A program made the position numbers and the translations under genes. From Romanomermis culicivorax (Eukaryota > Nematoda > Enoplea > Mermithida > Mermithidae), in contig CAWUHX010000150.1 in assembly GCA_963922205.1 (NCBI GenBank), forward strand, positions 744,001 to 808,000: 64,000 bases of DNA, given 5' to 3'. Positions 1-11,841 of the stretch are shown here, piece after piece. Numbering within the stretch: position 1 is the stretch's first letter; each line of letters begins with the position of its first letter. A model generated the notes under the pieces. The model ran no database searches. It was given only the letters and a program-made list of their open reading frames with translations, and was not told the DNA's origin.

Positions 1-79
1 ACTTCTTGGTCGAAAAATGGCTAAAAGCTAGTCAATTTAGCTCGCTCATAAATCCTCAGTTAATAAGTTATTTTCCACC

Positions 80-118
80 ATTGTTATTTACAAGCGTTTC
101 AAGAAAAACGGACTATAG
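80..118. repeat. Partial copy of CTATAG-ended MITE family
   Basis: Only the terminal segment is present: a CAAG-CGTTTC stretch, then AAAAACGGACTATAG. The same terminus closes full copies at 11842-12091, 34556-34805 and 47935-48184. A second fragment (about 740-845) has the subterminal part, ending in AAAAACTATAGG. Both lie in or near introns of the minus-strand M16-like gene. Confidence 0.6.
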
Positions 119-171
119 TTTCGAATGTTTGTTCTAATGATTCTATACTTTCTTTTCTTGGATGACCTTAC

Positions 172-581
172 TTGAATGGCTCGAATATATCAATAAGTCG
201 AACACCTAGCAAATCGGCATACTCGTGACACAGATGGCTCATATTGGGCCAAATTTGAAAAATGGCTGCATCAGTATCGGGCGCGTTTCTATAAGTGTAA
301 AAGCTCGACGCAAATTCTTTCAGAATTTCGGAATATTCTGCTTCGCTTTTTTCCTCGGTGAATGTAGCATTGATCAGACGATCGACGAATCTGAAAAATC
401 GAACAAATATTACGCTTGATATGAAGCTTTTAACTTTGTGGTATTACTTTCGAAAGATTTCTACTGCGTGTCGAGCAGGTATCTCGAAATCAAAGGATGA
501 ATAGTCGACATTGATATCGGTTCTTATTTTTCCGCCCAGCTTTGATACTTGCAGCGTCAATGAATCCTGATCATTTGTCAT
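172..581 (-). CDS. M16 (insulysin-like) protein, C-terminal-half exons
   Basis: Two minus-strand exons, 581-448 and 390-172, join in phase (AA + A gives Lys) across a 57-base intron with GT..TTTCAG borders; the second ends at GTAAGG and the gene runs off the left edge. The 117 or so residues start near LTLQVSKLGGKIRTDINVDY and continue FVDRLINATFTEEKSEAEYS. Spacing and pattern match the third domain of insulin-degrading enzyme (its LAGLSYDLQNTIYG to ALDDVTLPRLKAFI stretch, recalled from memory). This domain belongs to the non-catalytic C-terminal half of the M16 clamshell. Identity to insulysin is low. It is most likely the 3' part of the gene that starts at 7779, because strand and order agree, but the joining exons were not fully resolved. 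Confidence 0.62.
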
Positions 582-1024
582 CTACAAAAAAAGCTAACAG
601 TCAGTTAATCTCAGAATGCTAGTAAAACACGGAACTAAAAAGCAAAAATTTTTTTATTTGATGATTCCCCGCTGAATCGTATGTCACGTAGAATAGAAAA
701 TTCACGAACATACGCAATCCATACTTTATGATTCTTTGAGTGAAAAATCTTACAGTAAAAGCCTTGTTCCAAAATTTATTCGATAACAGTACTCATTTTT
801 GTGACTTCCAGCCTATGTATAAGCATTTTATTTAAAAAACTATAGGCTTAGGCTTCAGATTGGAGCTTAAGTTTGACGAAAAGTGAGTAGGTGAGGCGAA
901 GTGCGAGTTGGGGTATCTGAAGTTTATATGTCGTTTATCCGCAACGACAGACTTCACTAGCGATTAAAAAATAACCACACCAATTTAGTTTACTTATTGA
1001 TTGGAATCAGTAAAAAACGTCATG

Positions 1025-1625
1025 CTATTCCGGAGCTTTAACAAAATTGCAAGATATTGCAAAAAATACCGAACATTTTTCTAGAATTGTATAATCCCTA
1101 TCGTTTGCGGTGATCGGATGATTGGCATATTTTGAGTATGGTACATCAGAATTGGCGTGTGACACCAGCTTAAAATTGCCACCGACTGTGGTAGAAAACG
1201 AAGAACTCTTCAAAGATAGGTAGACCATTATGTAAGTGAATTATAAATTACGTAAAAAAACAGAGATCAGTTATTTTGACAATTTAGTGATTGGATGCTA
1301 ATTTTCACTTTTCGCATCTCTATGGGATATTTTTATCTTAAGCTGGACCAAATGCGTCAGACAACTTTCGAATAGTTACGCTCAGAAGGTTCATTTAAAG
1401 AGCTATCCTCTTCGACAAAGATTGTTATTTGAAAATTTTCTGATGATTAAAATGGGATTGGCGATGAAGTCTATATTTTGTACGACGTGGACGTTTTCCA
1501 GCTTTCCAAATGGATCCGAAGTTGAGTGCTTGTTTTCCAGTTCAAACTCAGGGCCAATGTTGTAATATTTATACACTTTATTCGTTTTCAAATTATCTTG
1601 GGAAGGCAAACAAAGCCGTGGACCG
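1025..1625 (-). other. Possible linker exons of minus-strand M16-like gene
   Basis: Two open stretches on the minus strand lie where the end of the M16 N-half and the start of the C-half are expected. About 1625-1480 reads VITGPRLCLPSQDNLKTNKV then YKYYNIGPEFELENKHS, resembling the insulysin segment VAIVSKSF..WYGTQYK. About 1215-1025 reads VGGNFKLVSHANSDVPYSKY and, later, TILEKCSVFFAISCNF, resembling FKLPTKNEF and LWFKQDDKFFLPKACLNF. Splice sites were not fixed. Just upstream of the first stretch an in-frame TAA follows ENVGL, exactly where the alignment would continue, so a splice was missed or the gene is broken here. Family assignment is inference. Confidence 0.3.
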
Positions 1626-1699
1626 GTGATGACCTTGCGTTACAAGCCCACATTTTCTTCCAGTCCTGACTGTTACACAGTCAAGCTGATAGAAAAGGC

Positions 1700-3124
1700 C
1701 GCGTATCTAGGTGATCATTATTTTCATGGACAAAATATTGTTTCTGTAGAAAAAAATTTCCTCCTTTTTAATTTTTTCGAGTACATCTGAACCCATTTTC
1801 CTATAGCCGAAAAGACGTCATATAAGTGCCCCCTAATACAAGAGGCTCCCTTCGGATGATTTTATCGTCTAGTGGAGACCACATTCCGCAGGTTAGACTT
1901 GTTCGCCCACCAACCCCTGCACCTTATTGTCTAGATGCTAATTAGGGCCAAGTGAACCTCGGTAAGGAGGGTTCCAAGTTTGCCTGTTTAATTTATGTAT
2001 CTGCCCAGGCCGGCTACCAGAAGAATCTATGGATTTGTGTCTTTACAGGGTCGAAAAAATATACTCATAAAATGTAACGTTTCTACTCCTTCCCCATTTA
2101 TCACCTGCAAAGTTTCATTAAACAAAAATTATGTTTTCGCCGGAATAGTCATTTCCTGAGAATGACAATGCTTCACAAGCAGCAAAGCTAAGTTTTACAA
2201 GATATGATAGATAGTTTTCCGGTAAAGATTTTATTATGACACAACTGATTGGGATCATCAATAGCCCAAAGCGAGATGAGTAATGTTACGCCAATGGTTC
2301 TTCCTAGAGGACCTTGTTTAAACCAAAATTTGCATAAAAATTAAATGATGCACTTGGTAGAGCATACAGAACTGTAAATATTTTCTCGGATGCTCATGAA
2401 CAGATCTGATACCGTTACATATCTAGAGCCGATTAAGTTTGCCGGAAGAATATAACCGATAGAAAAGTACATCTTTAAACAGTATTATTTAGTTTCCAAA
2501 TTTTTTTTAAATAAATGCATCTTCACATCATGATTCTTAGGTTGCTACATCAGATATCGCTGGGGTTACCATTTATGCGAGTTCTAGTGCAAATAACGTT
2601 CTCTATAGTTGTAACATTATTCAACTTGCTTTGAAATGTCGACTGCAATCATAGGTGGCGCGATAGCGTCAACCTATAATATACTTGGCCCCCAAATTTC
2701 ATGTTCCCCCTGGAGCCAAAACGGTAAGAGCTAGAACCTTCGGATTTTTTTCATAATTTCGGGCATAGGGGCAATCTATGGGGTGCCTTTTGTCATTTTG
2801 ACTCTATCTGCGAGTGGTGCTCAGTAGGGCCCCAAAAACATGCAAAAAAGCACTTTTTAAGGGCTCCCAGTCCCACCATGCCCCACAATGGATGTGCCAT
2901 ATCCAAGCTCCATACTTCGGCCTAAGCATCTTGGGGGTGCAATCACAAATGCGATTTTTCATTTTTTAAAAATATGGCCTCAATTCAACTATATGGTGGT
3001 CCAAAGTCCCGGAAAACGCCAAATTCCCCAATTTTGTTTTGAAAAAAATAATTTTTTGCAGCATAATGCACTACTAATTTTTTGCAGTTTCGATTGAACC
3101 GGTAGCCTTATTGGGATTTTTGAT
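1700..3124. other. No gene recognised; repeat-like
   Basis: No exon could be supported on either strand. From about 2650 to 2930 the sequence is richer in G and C and carries short palindromes such as TGGCGCGATAGCGTCA, like old mobile-element ends. Some missing N-half exons of the minus-strand M16-like gene could lie here. Confidence 0.4.
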
Positions 3125-3172
3125 CTGTAAGGGTTTTCGACCATTGGGAATTCGATGGACATGGTTCACTTT

Positions 3173-4084
3173 TGTAACGTACCTGCTAAAGCAGTACTGT
3201 AAATATGTAGCATACTGTATGTAATAGACATTTATTAGATATTATTTTATTTTCACATCTTATCGTCTCAAGGGTGTCTGGGATTCACACCCAAACATTC
3301 CTACAAAATTATGTGAAGTACTTTATTTTGATCCGTTCACACCCCGGTAGCCCAATTAAGAAGCCCTAATTAATTTGCACAAACGGCAGCTGTTCCCCTA
3401 GAACCCACACTAAACTACACATTCCACAGCTACCGTAATCCCCCGTAAAAATCGTAAACAACACCTGCACACAGTAAAATACGTAGAAGCCCCGCCGTAC
3501 AGTAGTCTCAAGTGTAACAGTAGCGGCGGCCCCACAAAACATGTGTATACAGAGAAACCGATACAGGAAGCATGCACAGAAGCACAAAGGCGTGGCCAAG
3601 CCCACCGTAGAAAGCAAGCGAAGCACAGAAAGCATACAGTACCAGAAAAGCATTAGAGAGGCGTAATTAAGAAAGCATAAAAAGCGTAGCAGGAAACGAC
3701 GATTGGCGGAAGAAGATGGACAGAAGCTCGACCTCCCGCGACGCCCAGGGAGTGGCCAAAATCGCCGTATAAAAGCAGAAGCAAAGCGTGATTTAGTTAG
3801 TTGTTAGATTGTCGTAATCGTTTTATTCTTGATCCGCGGCCGTCCCCCTATTTGCAAGCAACCGTCTTCGAAAGCAATTAAACCGCGTAGTGTATTTTAT
3901 TTGCAAGCAACGGCGCCGTCCCGTTTTGTATTCGACGTTCAAGCGACCGTTGATTGTTCATATATTATCGCCCCGTATTTGTAACCGTACGCCAGCGCCC
4001 CCGTCCCGTTATTTGTCCCCGCCGTATCGACCGATTGGTTAATTGGTTAGAAGTAAAGTACCTCACACAAATCTGGTCGTTACA
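3173..4084. mobile_element. Solo LTR (912 bp) with 4-bp target duplication
   Basis: Begins TGTAACG and ends CGTTACA (inverted ends, TG..CA type). It is flanked by CTTT at 3169-3172 and again at 4085-4088. A TATAAAA box lies near 3768, as in a U3/R boundary. No internal region or second LTR is present, so it is a solo LTR left by LTR-LTR recombination. A 4-bp duplication is common in Gypsy-type elements; the superfamily is not established. It splits one unit of the tandem repeat at 4085-4770. Confidence 0.75.
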
Positions 4085-4770
4085 CTTTACACGAAAAATT
4101 ATCCCGGATGTAAACAAGTGTATTTCCGTAATTTTTCGGTAGAAGGGGTTTTTGACCACGGGGAATTTGATGAATGCGATCATCTTACATGAAAAACTAT
4201 CCCGGGTGTAAACAAGTGTATTTTCGTAATTTTTGGTGGAAGAGGTTTTCGACTGCAGAAAATTCAATGGATACGTCATTTTACACAAAAAGCTATCTGG
4301 GATGTAAATAAACATATTTTTGTGATTTTTTGTGGAAGGGGTTTTCGACTGCGGGGAATTCAATGGATACGTCACTTTACACAAAAAAATTATCTCGGAT
4401 TTAACCAAGCCTATTTTCGTGATTTTTTTGTGAAAGGAGTTTTTGACGACTAGGAATTTAATAAATGCGATTGCTTTATGCAAAAAATTATTCCGGGTGT
4501 AAATTTTTCTTTCAAGGTGTTTTCGATCACGGGGAATTTAATGAATGTGATCACCTTACACACAAAATCATGTTGAGAGTAAACAAATGTATTTCTACGA
4601 TTTTTAAGGGAAGATGTTTCTGACCATGGGGATTTCAATGAACGCAGTCGGTTTGCACTAAAAATTGTCATTTGTGTAAACAAAGGTATTTCTGCGATTT
4701 TTTGGGTTGAGGGATTCTATACCATGAGGAATTCAATAGATATGATCACCTTTCAGTCCGTTTACAACGT
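4085..4770. repeat. Tandem repeat, unit about 90-95 bp, about 7 copies
   Basis: Each unit contains a GGGGTTTTCGACTGCGGGGAATTC-like core, then an ATGGATACGTCACTTTACAC-like stretch, AAAATTATCCCGG and a TGTAAACAAGTGTATTT-like stretch. Units have diverged and later ones are shortened. A severed partial unit sits at 3125-3172, on the far side of the solo LTR. Long minus-strand ORFs here are repeat translations, not genes. Confidence 0.85.
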
Positions 4771-4941
4771 TTTTCAAGTACTATGCGATTTACACATCAT
4801 TTACTTTTATCGAAAGCGAGAATTCGTAGCTTGAAGATTGTTTTTTGTTGTTTTTCTGACATGAAGATGACCAAATTTAAAACGTCAATGTGCTTCTATG
4901 AAGGTTTTCGTGCATGGTTGAGGCCCACTAAAAAGAGGTGA

Positions 4942-6602
4942 ACTAGTTTATTAGAAAAGCCCCGATGGGGCAGAAAAAAGAAGAATATACTTGCTTCGAT
5001 AGTTGCCATGCTAGAAAAAGAAGTGGACTAGATTTTTGAGGAATTGGGTCAAAGTTGGAAAAAATTCACTTTCTTTATATTGAATTTTCATTCTTTCTCA
5101 AAAAAATTTTCCAAGTCTGTGAGAAAGTATATTCTGAGTGCATCAACACACTTTCCAACCAAACAAGTGCATCTCTGAATTTTTCAGGAGGGTACAGTTG
5201 TGGACCATGGTTTTTTGTCGTTTTTTATGGCAAAAAATTCAAAAAAAGTTGACCAAAAAATTTATTTCATAACATTTTCCAGTATCAAAACCCTTGTGGA
5301 AGTATGTACCCCCATGTCACCTCTCGCACGTGTTTGCTTCCAACTGTGTTGAACATTTTTACTGAATTTGGTGTGTCAACATCAATTGTGGGAAAGTGGC
5401 ACATGAAATTCCACTCAGCTTTTTTACAAAAAAAAGCTACAGCATAGAGTCTTCTAAGAACTAAATCGATTGCGCAAGACATGCTTAATTCACTCGTTTT
5501 ATATAACATGGTATAGAATTCACTCCGTAAGTTATACTGATTACAAGCTATAAACAAGTTTATTCTATTCTATTCGACTATTCAACAAACTAGCATCATT
5601 TACAGTTTTTGAATTTAAACTGAAATTGCAGAAAGAGCGCTTTTTGCGTGATTGCAAACGGGAAACAATTTCACCCATCCCTGTCGCTCCTGTCCTGCTT
5701 TCAAAAAAGTCGTAGCATTGCCATGGGAGTGCCAGTAGAGTCGGGGAGTTGTCGCACACTCCTAATATAGGCACGGCTGAATCCCATTTGCAGATTGGTT
5801 CCCAATGACTGTAACGAAGGCCCAGTTGCACTAAAGGGGTCTGAGCTCGAGCTCAAGGTAATCTCGAACAAAAAGGCGAATCGGTTTGATCTCATGTTCG
5901 GTATAATTTGAATGTCATCAGGATTATAACGAGCTCAATGTCGAGATTATTCCCAGCTCGTGCTGTCGGGTTGCACTAACATTTTCGCATAATTTTCTTA
6001 TCTCTAAAGCAAATAAATATAAAAATTTCTGCGATTCCCAAACTCGAACTTAAACCTCAGTATTAGTTAATCTTGAAGTGAGTATTGTTCGTGCACTCGA
6101 AGAGAATAATTTGGACATTGCGATTAGCTCAACCTCAGGATCATGAATTTAATCCCGATGTTGAGATTATCCTCATGTTGGCTTAGTGCAACCAACCTCA
6201 GGTTTCTTTATAGTTCTGAAAATGACTATAATATGCCTCCCTCACCATTTTTCAGCAAGTGTGAGAGGCAGGAGTTTTGTATTGGTCGGGAGTTAGAATG
6301 CTACTGGTTTACCATTTCTTTACATTTGAAACTATGTGCATATAATTTTCATATAGAAAAATTTTACTGTAGTTGATGCCGGGGGAAGGACAAAATGCAC
6401 GATGCTGCAGAATATACTTTTTCACAGACATGGAATTTTTTTTTAGAAAGAATGAAAATCCAATATAACGAAAGTGAATTTTTTCCAATCTTAACCCAAG
6501 TTCTCAAAAATCTAGTCCACTTCCTTTTCTAGCATGCCAACTATCAAAGCAAGTATATTCTTCCTTTTTCTGCCCCATCGGGGCATTTTCTAATAAACTA
6601 GT
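4942..6602. mobile_element. 1.7-kb element with about 170-bp terminal inverted repeats
   Basis: The left end ACTAGTTTATTAGAAAAG, followed by CCCCGATGGGGCAGAAAAA, is mirrored at the right end (..CTAATAAACTAGT). The inverted repeats continue inward past GAATATACTTGC and AAATCTAGTCCACTTC-type sequence to about 5110 and 6440. No transposase coding is visible. Inside, about 5822-6195 has its own GTTGCACTAA / TTAGTGCAAC ends and may be a nested element. Target duplication unclear. It lies in the long intron after exon 4 of the minus-strand M16-like gene. Confidence 0.75.
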
Positions 6603-6661
6603 GTAATATGAGCGACTTCAAAAATTTCAACGGAAAACGTTCCATCGTTGGAAAAAATTAC

Positions 6662-7779
6662 TCAGCGGTTTGAATTAATTTACTACTTTTTACTAATACA
6701 GGTTTGGTCATTCTGTTATAATTTTTCTGAAATGCAAAATTTGGTAGTTTCACGTAAGCGCTGCTAATTAGCCCACGGTTTCGGAGACTAATAAAAGTCG
6801 TGGACATAAGATGCAGCAACTTTTCTATCGTATGATAAAAACCATATCCTATATTGATTCTGAGGTATCACTGTCAGACGGACTTCATTCCGGCACCACT
6901 ACACTCGAGTGTGTAACAAAATGATTTTCTCAAGTTCTACTTTGTAGACGACCTAACTGATCAGATTTGTTGCATAATCACTTACGCTTCCACGGAGTAT
7001 CAAACGCTGCAGCAATTCGGGTACTAGCTCGGTGCCCCATTTAGTGGTGTGCATTGAACCTAAAAAATTAGTCTCCTAACTGAAAGTAAATGTGAACTGG
7101 CATCTGTAAGATGAATCTAACCAACGAAAGATTCACTTAAATTCCCGACAGACATACAGAATTTTGTCTATCTATTGTCTATTTATCCTGAAACGATAGA
7201 CGCAGCGATCCCATGAAAAGAAGTTTTTCACTGAAAAACTAGTAAGTTTATCACTGTAATCAATGAAAAAAATTTCGTTTAGAGGCACGTTAAACAGAAC
7301 AACTGTAAATATCCTCCAATAAACAAAAACTTCTCGAATAGCACTCTGAAGTCGTCACAGTCTTATCCAAGTCAAACGTGAATGACCATGATACTTTTTC
7401 CATGATTTTCATCACCCATTTCGTTTGAAAGTGCAGTTTTCTACAGTATGAATTATTTTATTGTGCGAGAATCCCGTCTCAAATAAAACCTACTGTTTTA
7501 GTTGTCGCTGCCTACACATTATTTCAAAGTAAATGTACCATATTGATTGTTAAAAAACATGATAGAACAACCTGCTTTGACGTCCAATCTGAATCGTATC
7601 GTCTGATTATTATCCCGTTGAACAGTTTTTTGATCGATGAATAAAATTTTCATGCCACTTTTCAAATCTACACCGAGCTGTGGACTATTAAGATCGCCAT
7701 AGAGAGTGTAGTCATCGATCCTCGATTCAGTAGCCATTGCGGCATAAAAGAATAAAGCTGTCACTAGCTTGATTAACAT
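6662..7779 (-). CDS. Secreted M16-like protein, N-terminal exons, zinc site lost
   Basis: Four minus-strand exons fit in phase: 7779-7572, 7059-6986, 6898-6806 and 6726-6662. Exon 1 opens with ATG and a signal peptide (MLIKLVTALFFYAAMATES), then VDLKSGMKILFID, matching insulysin LANGIKVLLISD. Exon 2 begins GSMHTTKWGTELVPELLQRL where insulysin has GSLSDPPNIAGLSHFLEHML: the zinc/catalytic HFLEH becomes ELLQR, losing both His ligands and the general-base Glu. Exon 3 (NEVRLTVIPQNQYRIWFLSY) covers the NAFTSGEHTNYYFDV strand, with about 16 residues missing before it. Exon 4 (MTKPVLVKSSKLIQTAE) covers the helix bearing the third zinc ligand region. I infer an extracellular, proteolytically inactive M16 homologue or a decaying gene. 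The exon 3 acceptor and donor are weak. Family alignment is from memory. Confidence 0.65.
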
Positions 7780-9500
7780 GTTATATAATTGAATATTTGA
7801 CGATTTTGGTAATTCACGGTCATTTAAATAAGCCCAAATCAGGCGCCAGAACGGCGCCACGATAGTGCAAATATTTTCGTGAGAAAATTTCTAGCGAGAA
7901 AAACAACGTCGGTGTTTCGACAATCGGAGGAATCGAACTATTATGGTTGAACAAATATTTATCACGTGCAGCTTTGGTGTTGATATGATAAAATCCAAAC
8001 GCAAAGATTATTGTAATTCCTTGTTGGGCATTAGACATCGTTTCAACAAAAGTCTGGATATTTAAAATTTGATGATCATGTTGGGGATCCCGTTGATGTC
8101 CATTTCGCGGTCTGGAAGTCGACATACTTACTTATTTTATTATTTTTACAAAATACAGCAATCCAAAAACATTACAAAATACAAAATCCTAAAAAATATA
8201 AAAATCAATAAATCCAAAAATATGATTTATATTTTCGTAGCTGCCTTCTAAAAATCTCGTCGTGACTAACCAATGCGAAGGCTATCATAAAATCTTTTCA
8301 AAATTTTGGCCAAATTTTTTGCCCATTGTGTTTTTTTGCATTCATTTTTTAGTATCGTACTAAATACTAATTTTGTATTGTAATTTTGAATTTACAAAAT
8401 GGAAAAATGGGAAGATTATTTGCATGTTCAAGTATATCGATTGAGCAACAAAATGGAACACTACATGGCAGACTGGATTGACCAATAGTTCAGCTGAGAC
8501 GGCAACGTCGACTCCTTCAGTGCTGGAGAGTAATTTAGCACTGAAGTCAAAAAAAGACGTCACTTACCAGCCACTGCGGTATTCGTTTGCTTCCAATGAT
8601 CAGGTAAGTATACGGAAGCCAGCAGAACTGATAGACTAGCATTTGCTAGAAACTGGTGAAATTAGAGTCGAAATCTCAAAGAAGAAGGGGGAACCTGGAG
8701 GAGGAATTTTTTACACCTCCCTAGGTCGGTTTCGATGCGCGAGGGATGTTGGGTACCCTGTCGATGCCCATTTTTTGATCGGGATGTCGACCTGCAAATC
8801 AACAGAGACGTTAGGCAGCGCAGACAAATTTACATGGAATCGGAGCACCGCGATGACAATAAAAATCATTTTTATTCTTCATAGTAATTATGATTTCATG
8901 TCAATGCTCACAGTAAACTTGTCAACCCGACTTTGTTTTATTTATTGACATAATTTGAGCGGTTCGATCACCTTCTTTAGTATTATTGTTTGTATTCATC
9001 AATTTGCATAATTCTCGTCACACAGTAGGTATTTTTTGGACAACTAGCCCTGGCGTAGCTGACGTCAGATTTGTGATATACGGTAAAGGAACTTCCCTGT
9101 CTGTTTAAGCTAGTGGACGTAGATTTTTCCACTAGGAGTTTACGAGGTCCGCTCTGTTAGGCCTTGTTTAATTATCGTATTTTGTTGTCATGTCAGGGCA
9201 AGGACTGTTGCACTAAATCCTAGACACCGTCAAGGACCCAACCGTAACTCTGTGTTTGTGCCTAAGACAGACCCGCAAAACAATCACTTGGGTATTATCG
9301 AATGGTCAGCGTCACTTGAACAAAGAATTCATTAAAACTGTTTTCAGGTAAGCGTCCGGTCACTTTATTTCGGCACTGGAAATATTGTGACTGAAAAACA
9401 GTGCAGCATTAGCTTTTGAATAGTTACGTCTCCGGATTATTTGACTTTAAGTATATTAGTCCGCTAAATTGAGTCTATTCAATTTGGGAAGTTCAACCTT
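7780..9500. other. Intergenic stretch upstream of minus-strand M16-like gene
   Basis: No exon supported. It must hold the promoter of the gene starting at 7779. Two ORFs (7820-8125 minus, 8643-8948 plus) have no recognisable domain. A GATGTCCATTT..GTCGAC motif near 8094-8125 recurs as GATGCCCATTT..GTCGAC near 8762-8793, hinting at an old repeat. Confidence 0.4.
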
Positions 9501-9503
9501 TAG

Positions 9504-9651
9504 CTTCACGTATGCAAAATGCAATTTGATTAAAAAATTTTCACGAATTAGAATTTTTGAAGCGAGTAATACACCTCGCAGAATGATAAGATACGTCAAA
9601 GATCGAAAAACTTATATCGAAGGAATATTGAAAAATTTTCACCTGATTTCA
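9504..9651 (+). pseudogene. Possible M16 N-half fragment (FSRIRIF..KNFHLIS)
   Basis: After a TTTAG acceptor the frame reads FTYAKCNLIKKFSRIRIFEA and later YIEGILKNFHLIS, then a stop with no donor site. The run FSRI..ILKNFH has the spacing of insulysin FSKFGTGN..ELLKFH. The lack of a donor argues for a decayed exon or chance. If real, it belongs to the plus-strand M16-like gene whose C-half is at 17079-21554. Confidence 0.22.
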
Positions 9652-9964
9652 TAACTTTGATTCAAAGAAATAATGTTCTGTCTGGCACGAAGGCATCTCG
9701 CGAAAACAAAACAGCAGAATATATTCTACATATTCAATTTTTTTTTAAATTAGCCTCAGAACGCAAAAAAGTCCGAAAGAAATAGCAGATAAGTGGTGAT
9801 CATGCATCCTAAATGAAAATTTTCTCTGTCCAATTTGAAGCGCTAGCTGATACAGTGAATCTAAAAAAATCATCTCTCATTGACTCTCTTCATTACGAAA
9901 TGATGCTGATATTAGTAAGTTTTTCTAGGACCTTCAAAAACCGAATTTTATCCGCAACTTTCAG

Positions 9965-10113
9965 AACGTTCAATCTATATGCTTCCCATTAGTTACCCTT
10001 CGTTGTTGCTATTTAAACATATATTCTCTGGGGAAGCTTGCTGGGGGCCACAAACTCCAAGCAACTTGCCGAGATTAACCCTAGCGATATTTTTGAATGC
10101 GAAAGTTTTCGAA
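9965..10113 (+). pseudogene. Possible M16 second-domain fragment
   Basis: After a TTTCAG acceptor one frame reads RSIYMLPISYPSLLLFKHIF then SGEACWGPQTPSNL, resembling insulysin RNLYVTFPIPDL..HLIGHEGPGSLL. It ends at TAG without a credible donor. Offered only as a lead to the missing N-half of the plus-strand gene. Confidence 0.2.
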
Positions 10114-10208
10114 TAGTAAAATATTTCCAAGGTACGAGTATATAGATCCTATTCGTTTGGTTCTATTTATGTGATTAAAGATTCCTGTTTGAAAAGTTTT
10201 TAGAGATA

Positions 10209-10580
10209 TGCCACTGGGTCGACTGTCCCATTAAGTCGACCATTCGAATAAGTCGACTATTCAACAATTCAGCATGTCTTCTTCGGACAAGCCTAACCCA
10301 TACCTAAGCATGAGCCCAAGCCTAACCCTAAGCCCATAACAAAAGCCTAAGTTAGAGTCTAAGCCTAAGTCTAAGCCTAAATCCAAGTTCGGAACGCAAT
10401 CTGATCTCGCAAATTTGAGCCGTTAAACAGTCGTGGACTTTGGGCTAGTCCTGTTTTAATCGATTTTCCCAATATAGTTGACTTCAAGGGAATTTAGATA
10501 TGTAAAAAATGATGTTTATACCATTGGTCGACCTACTGGGATGGTCGACGTAGCGGAGCCGACTTAGTGGGATACCGCCA
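10209..10580. mobile_element. Small inverted-repeat element with GTCGAC subterminal motifs
   Basis: The left end carries GGGTCGACTGTCCCATTAAG, then two more AAGTCGAC motifs. The right end carries their mirror images (GGTCGACCTACTGGGATGG, then GACTTAGTGGGAT). The interior (10280-10390) is a degenerate CCTAAG/CCTAAC array. Exact termini and target duplication are not clear. Confidence 0.5.
10280..10390. repeat. Degenerate CCTAAG hexamer array (TTAGGC-like)
   Basis: Repeats such as AAGCCTAACCC, TAAGCCTAAG and TCTAAGCCTAA; the reverse complement is a nematode-type TTAGGC telomere-like string. The units are too degenerate and few to be a telomere, so this is interstitial. Confidence 0.7.
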
Positions 10581-11841
10581 GCACTGGGGGTAGGCTCAAT
10601 TTTTTTCTTTTGATAATAAAATATGAAGGGACTTCTGTGGCCTTAACCTATTCTACAGTATAACGAAATATTATTATTTGCAAGTTCAGTGCTTTTTTGC
10701 TTTTAAATCAAGATTGCATTGATTGCAAAAATCATAAGACTACACAATTATTATCATTCTTATGGCGATTTTATCTTCTGATCTTTTGATCATTTTATTT
10801 CATCATCTGTTCAATCATTGCTGGTGAGTCAAATGTGTTGGGGCTCAGCAAGAATCTGAATCTGGTCAATCAAAATTCGCTTCCAAGGAACCCCAAAATC
10901 TTCTCCCACTTACTTGTATGCTAACAAATCGTATCATTGACTCAACGTTTTCGACAAGAAAACAGAAAATTAAGAGTTTCGTAACATTTAATCTTAAAAA
11001 TCACATTTATGTTTTTGCATCGCATTTCTTAGAAGAATAAAATGCTCATAAGGGTAAGATTGTTCATAAGCGATGAATGTAACTTCGACACGAAAAATAT
11101 AGTAAGCTTGTCGTTACAGTATACATGGAAAAATAGTTTCGTCCAATTACAAATTTATAAGTATTTTTTTACCAAATAGAATCGATGAAATTTCTTCCGA
11201 GTAATGATCTCAAGTGTCGAAACAGTTCTGCTCAAAACAAATTTTATGATCGTGATTTGTTTCAAATTTCGGCTTCGTTGTTGAAAGTCGGATGTTCTTA
11301 CTAAGTTTTCCATCCTTTGAAAATTGCATCAAATCCCACAACTCTTTGGTTGTCGCTGCTTAAATAAGCTATAGGCTATTTGGGGCTGTATAACCTAAAA
11401 ATTTCTTTCTATAGCCGTGATTTCGTCTTTTGTTCTGAGAAATGTTGCAATCACCGTATTTTCTGATCTGTATTTCATGATTTGCACTTGTCGCTTTTTT
11501 TCCGCACCGCTTTGCTGACCGAATTGTTTATCGGCTCACGCTGAATGAAAATAATAATAGATACAAGCAAATCAAAAATAAATAACAAAAGTTGTTAGAT
11601 TCATCCAAACTCTGCCGAGTTCCATGTGTGTCAAATTGTGCGGAAATAGATTTCTCGGGATTTTGAAAAATTCTGGCAACTACAGGAGCATAAAGCCATA
11701 ACTATATAAAACACTCAAAGGATTATGAATCATGGCTCCAAGTTCTTGTTCTGTACTGCGCTCTGTCAAATTTTAGACAGTTTCCGAACATTTATTGATC
11801 ATAATCGTTTCAGTGTTGAAATGATGATGGATTGCAGTAAA
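10581..11841. other. No feature recognised
   Basis: AT-rich sequence. A roughly 70-codon open stretch near 10827-11038 (containing CMLTNRIIDSTFSTRKQ) has no recognised homologue and no start codon. Nothing else could be supported. Confidence 0.4.

Noticed and set aside
3965-4683. Two long minus-strand ORFs (172 and 77 codons)
   Set aside because: They run across the 90-95-bp tandem repeat and solo-LTR end; the translations repeat themselves and have no domain.
5285-5895. Minus-strand ORFs of 64-90 codons
   Set aside because: They lie inside the inverted-repeat element 4942-6602, overlap one another and show no transposase motifs.
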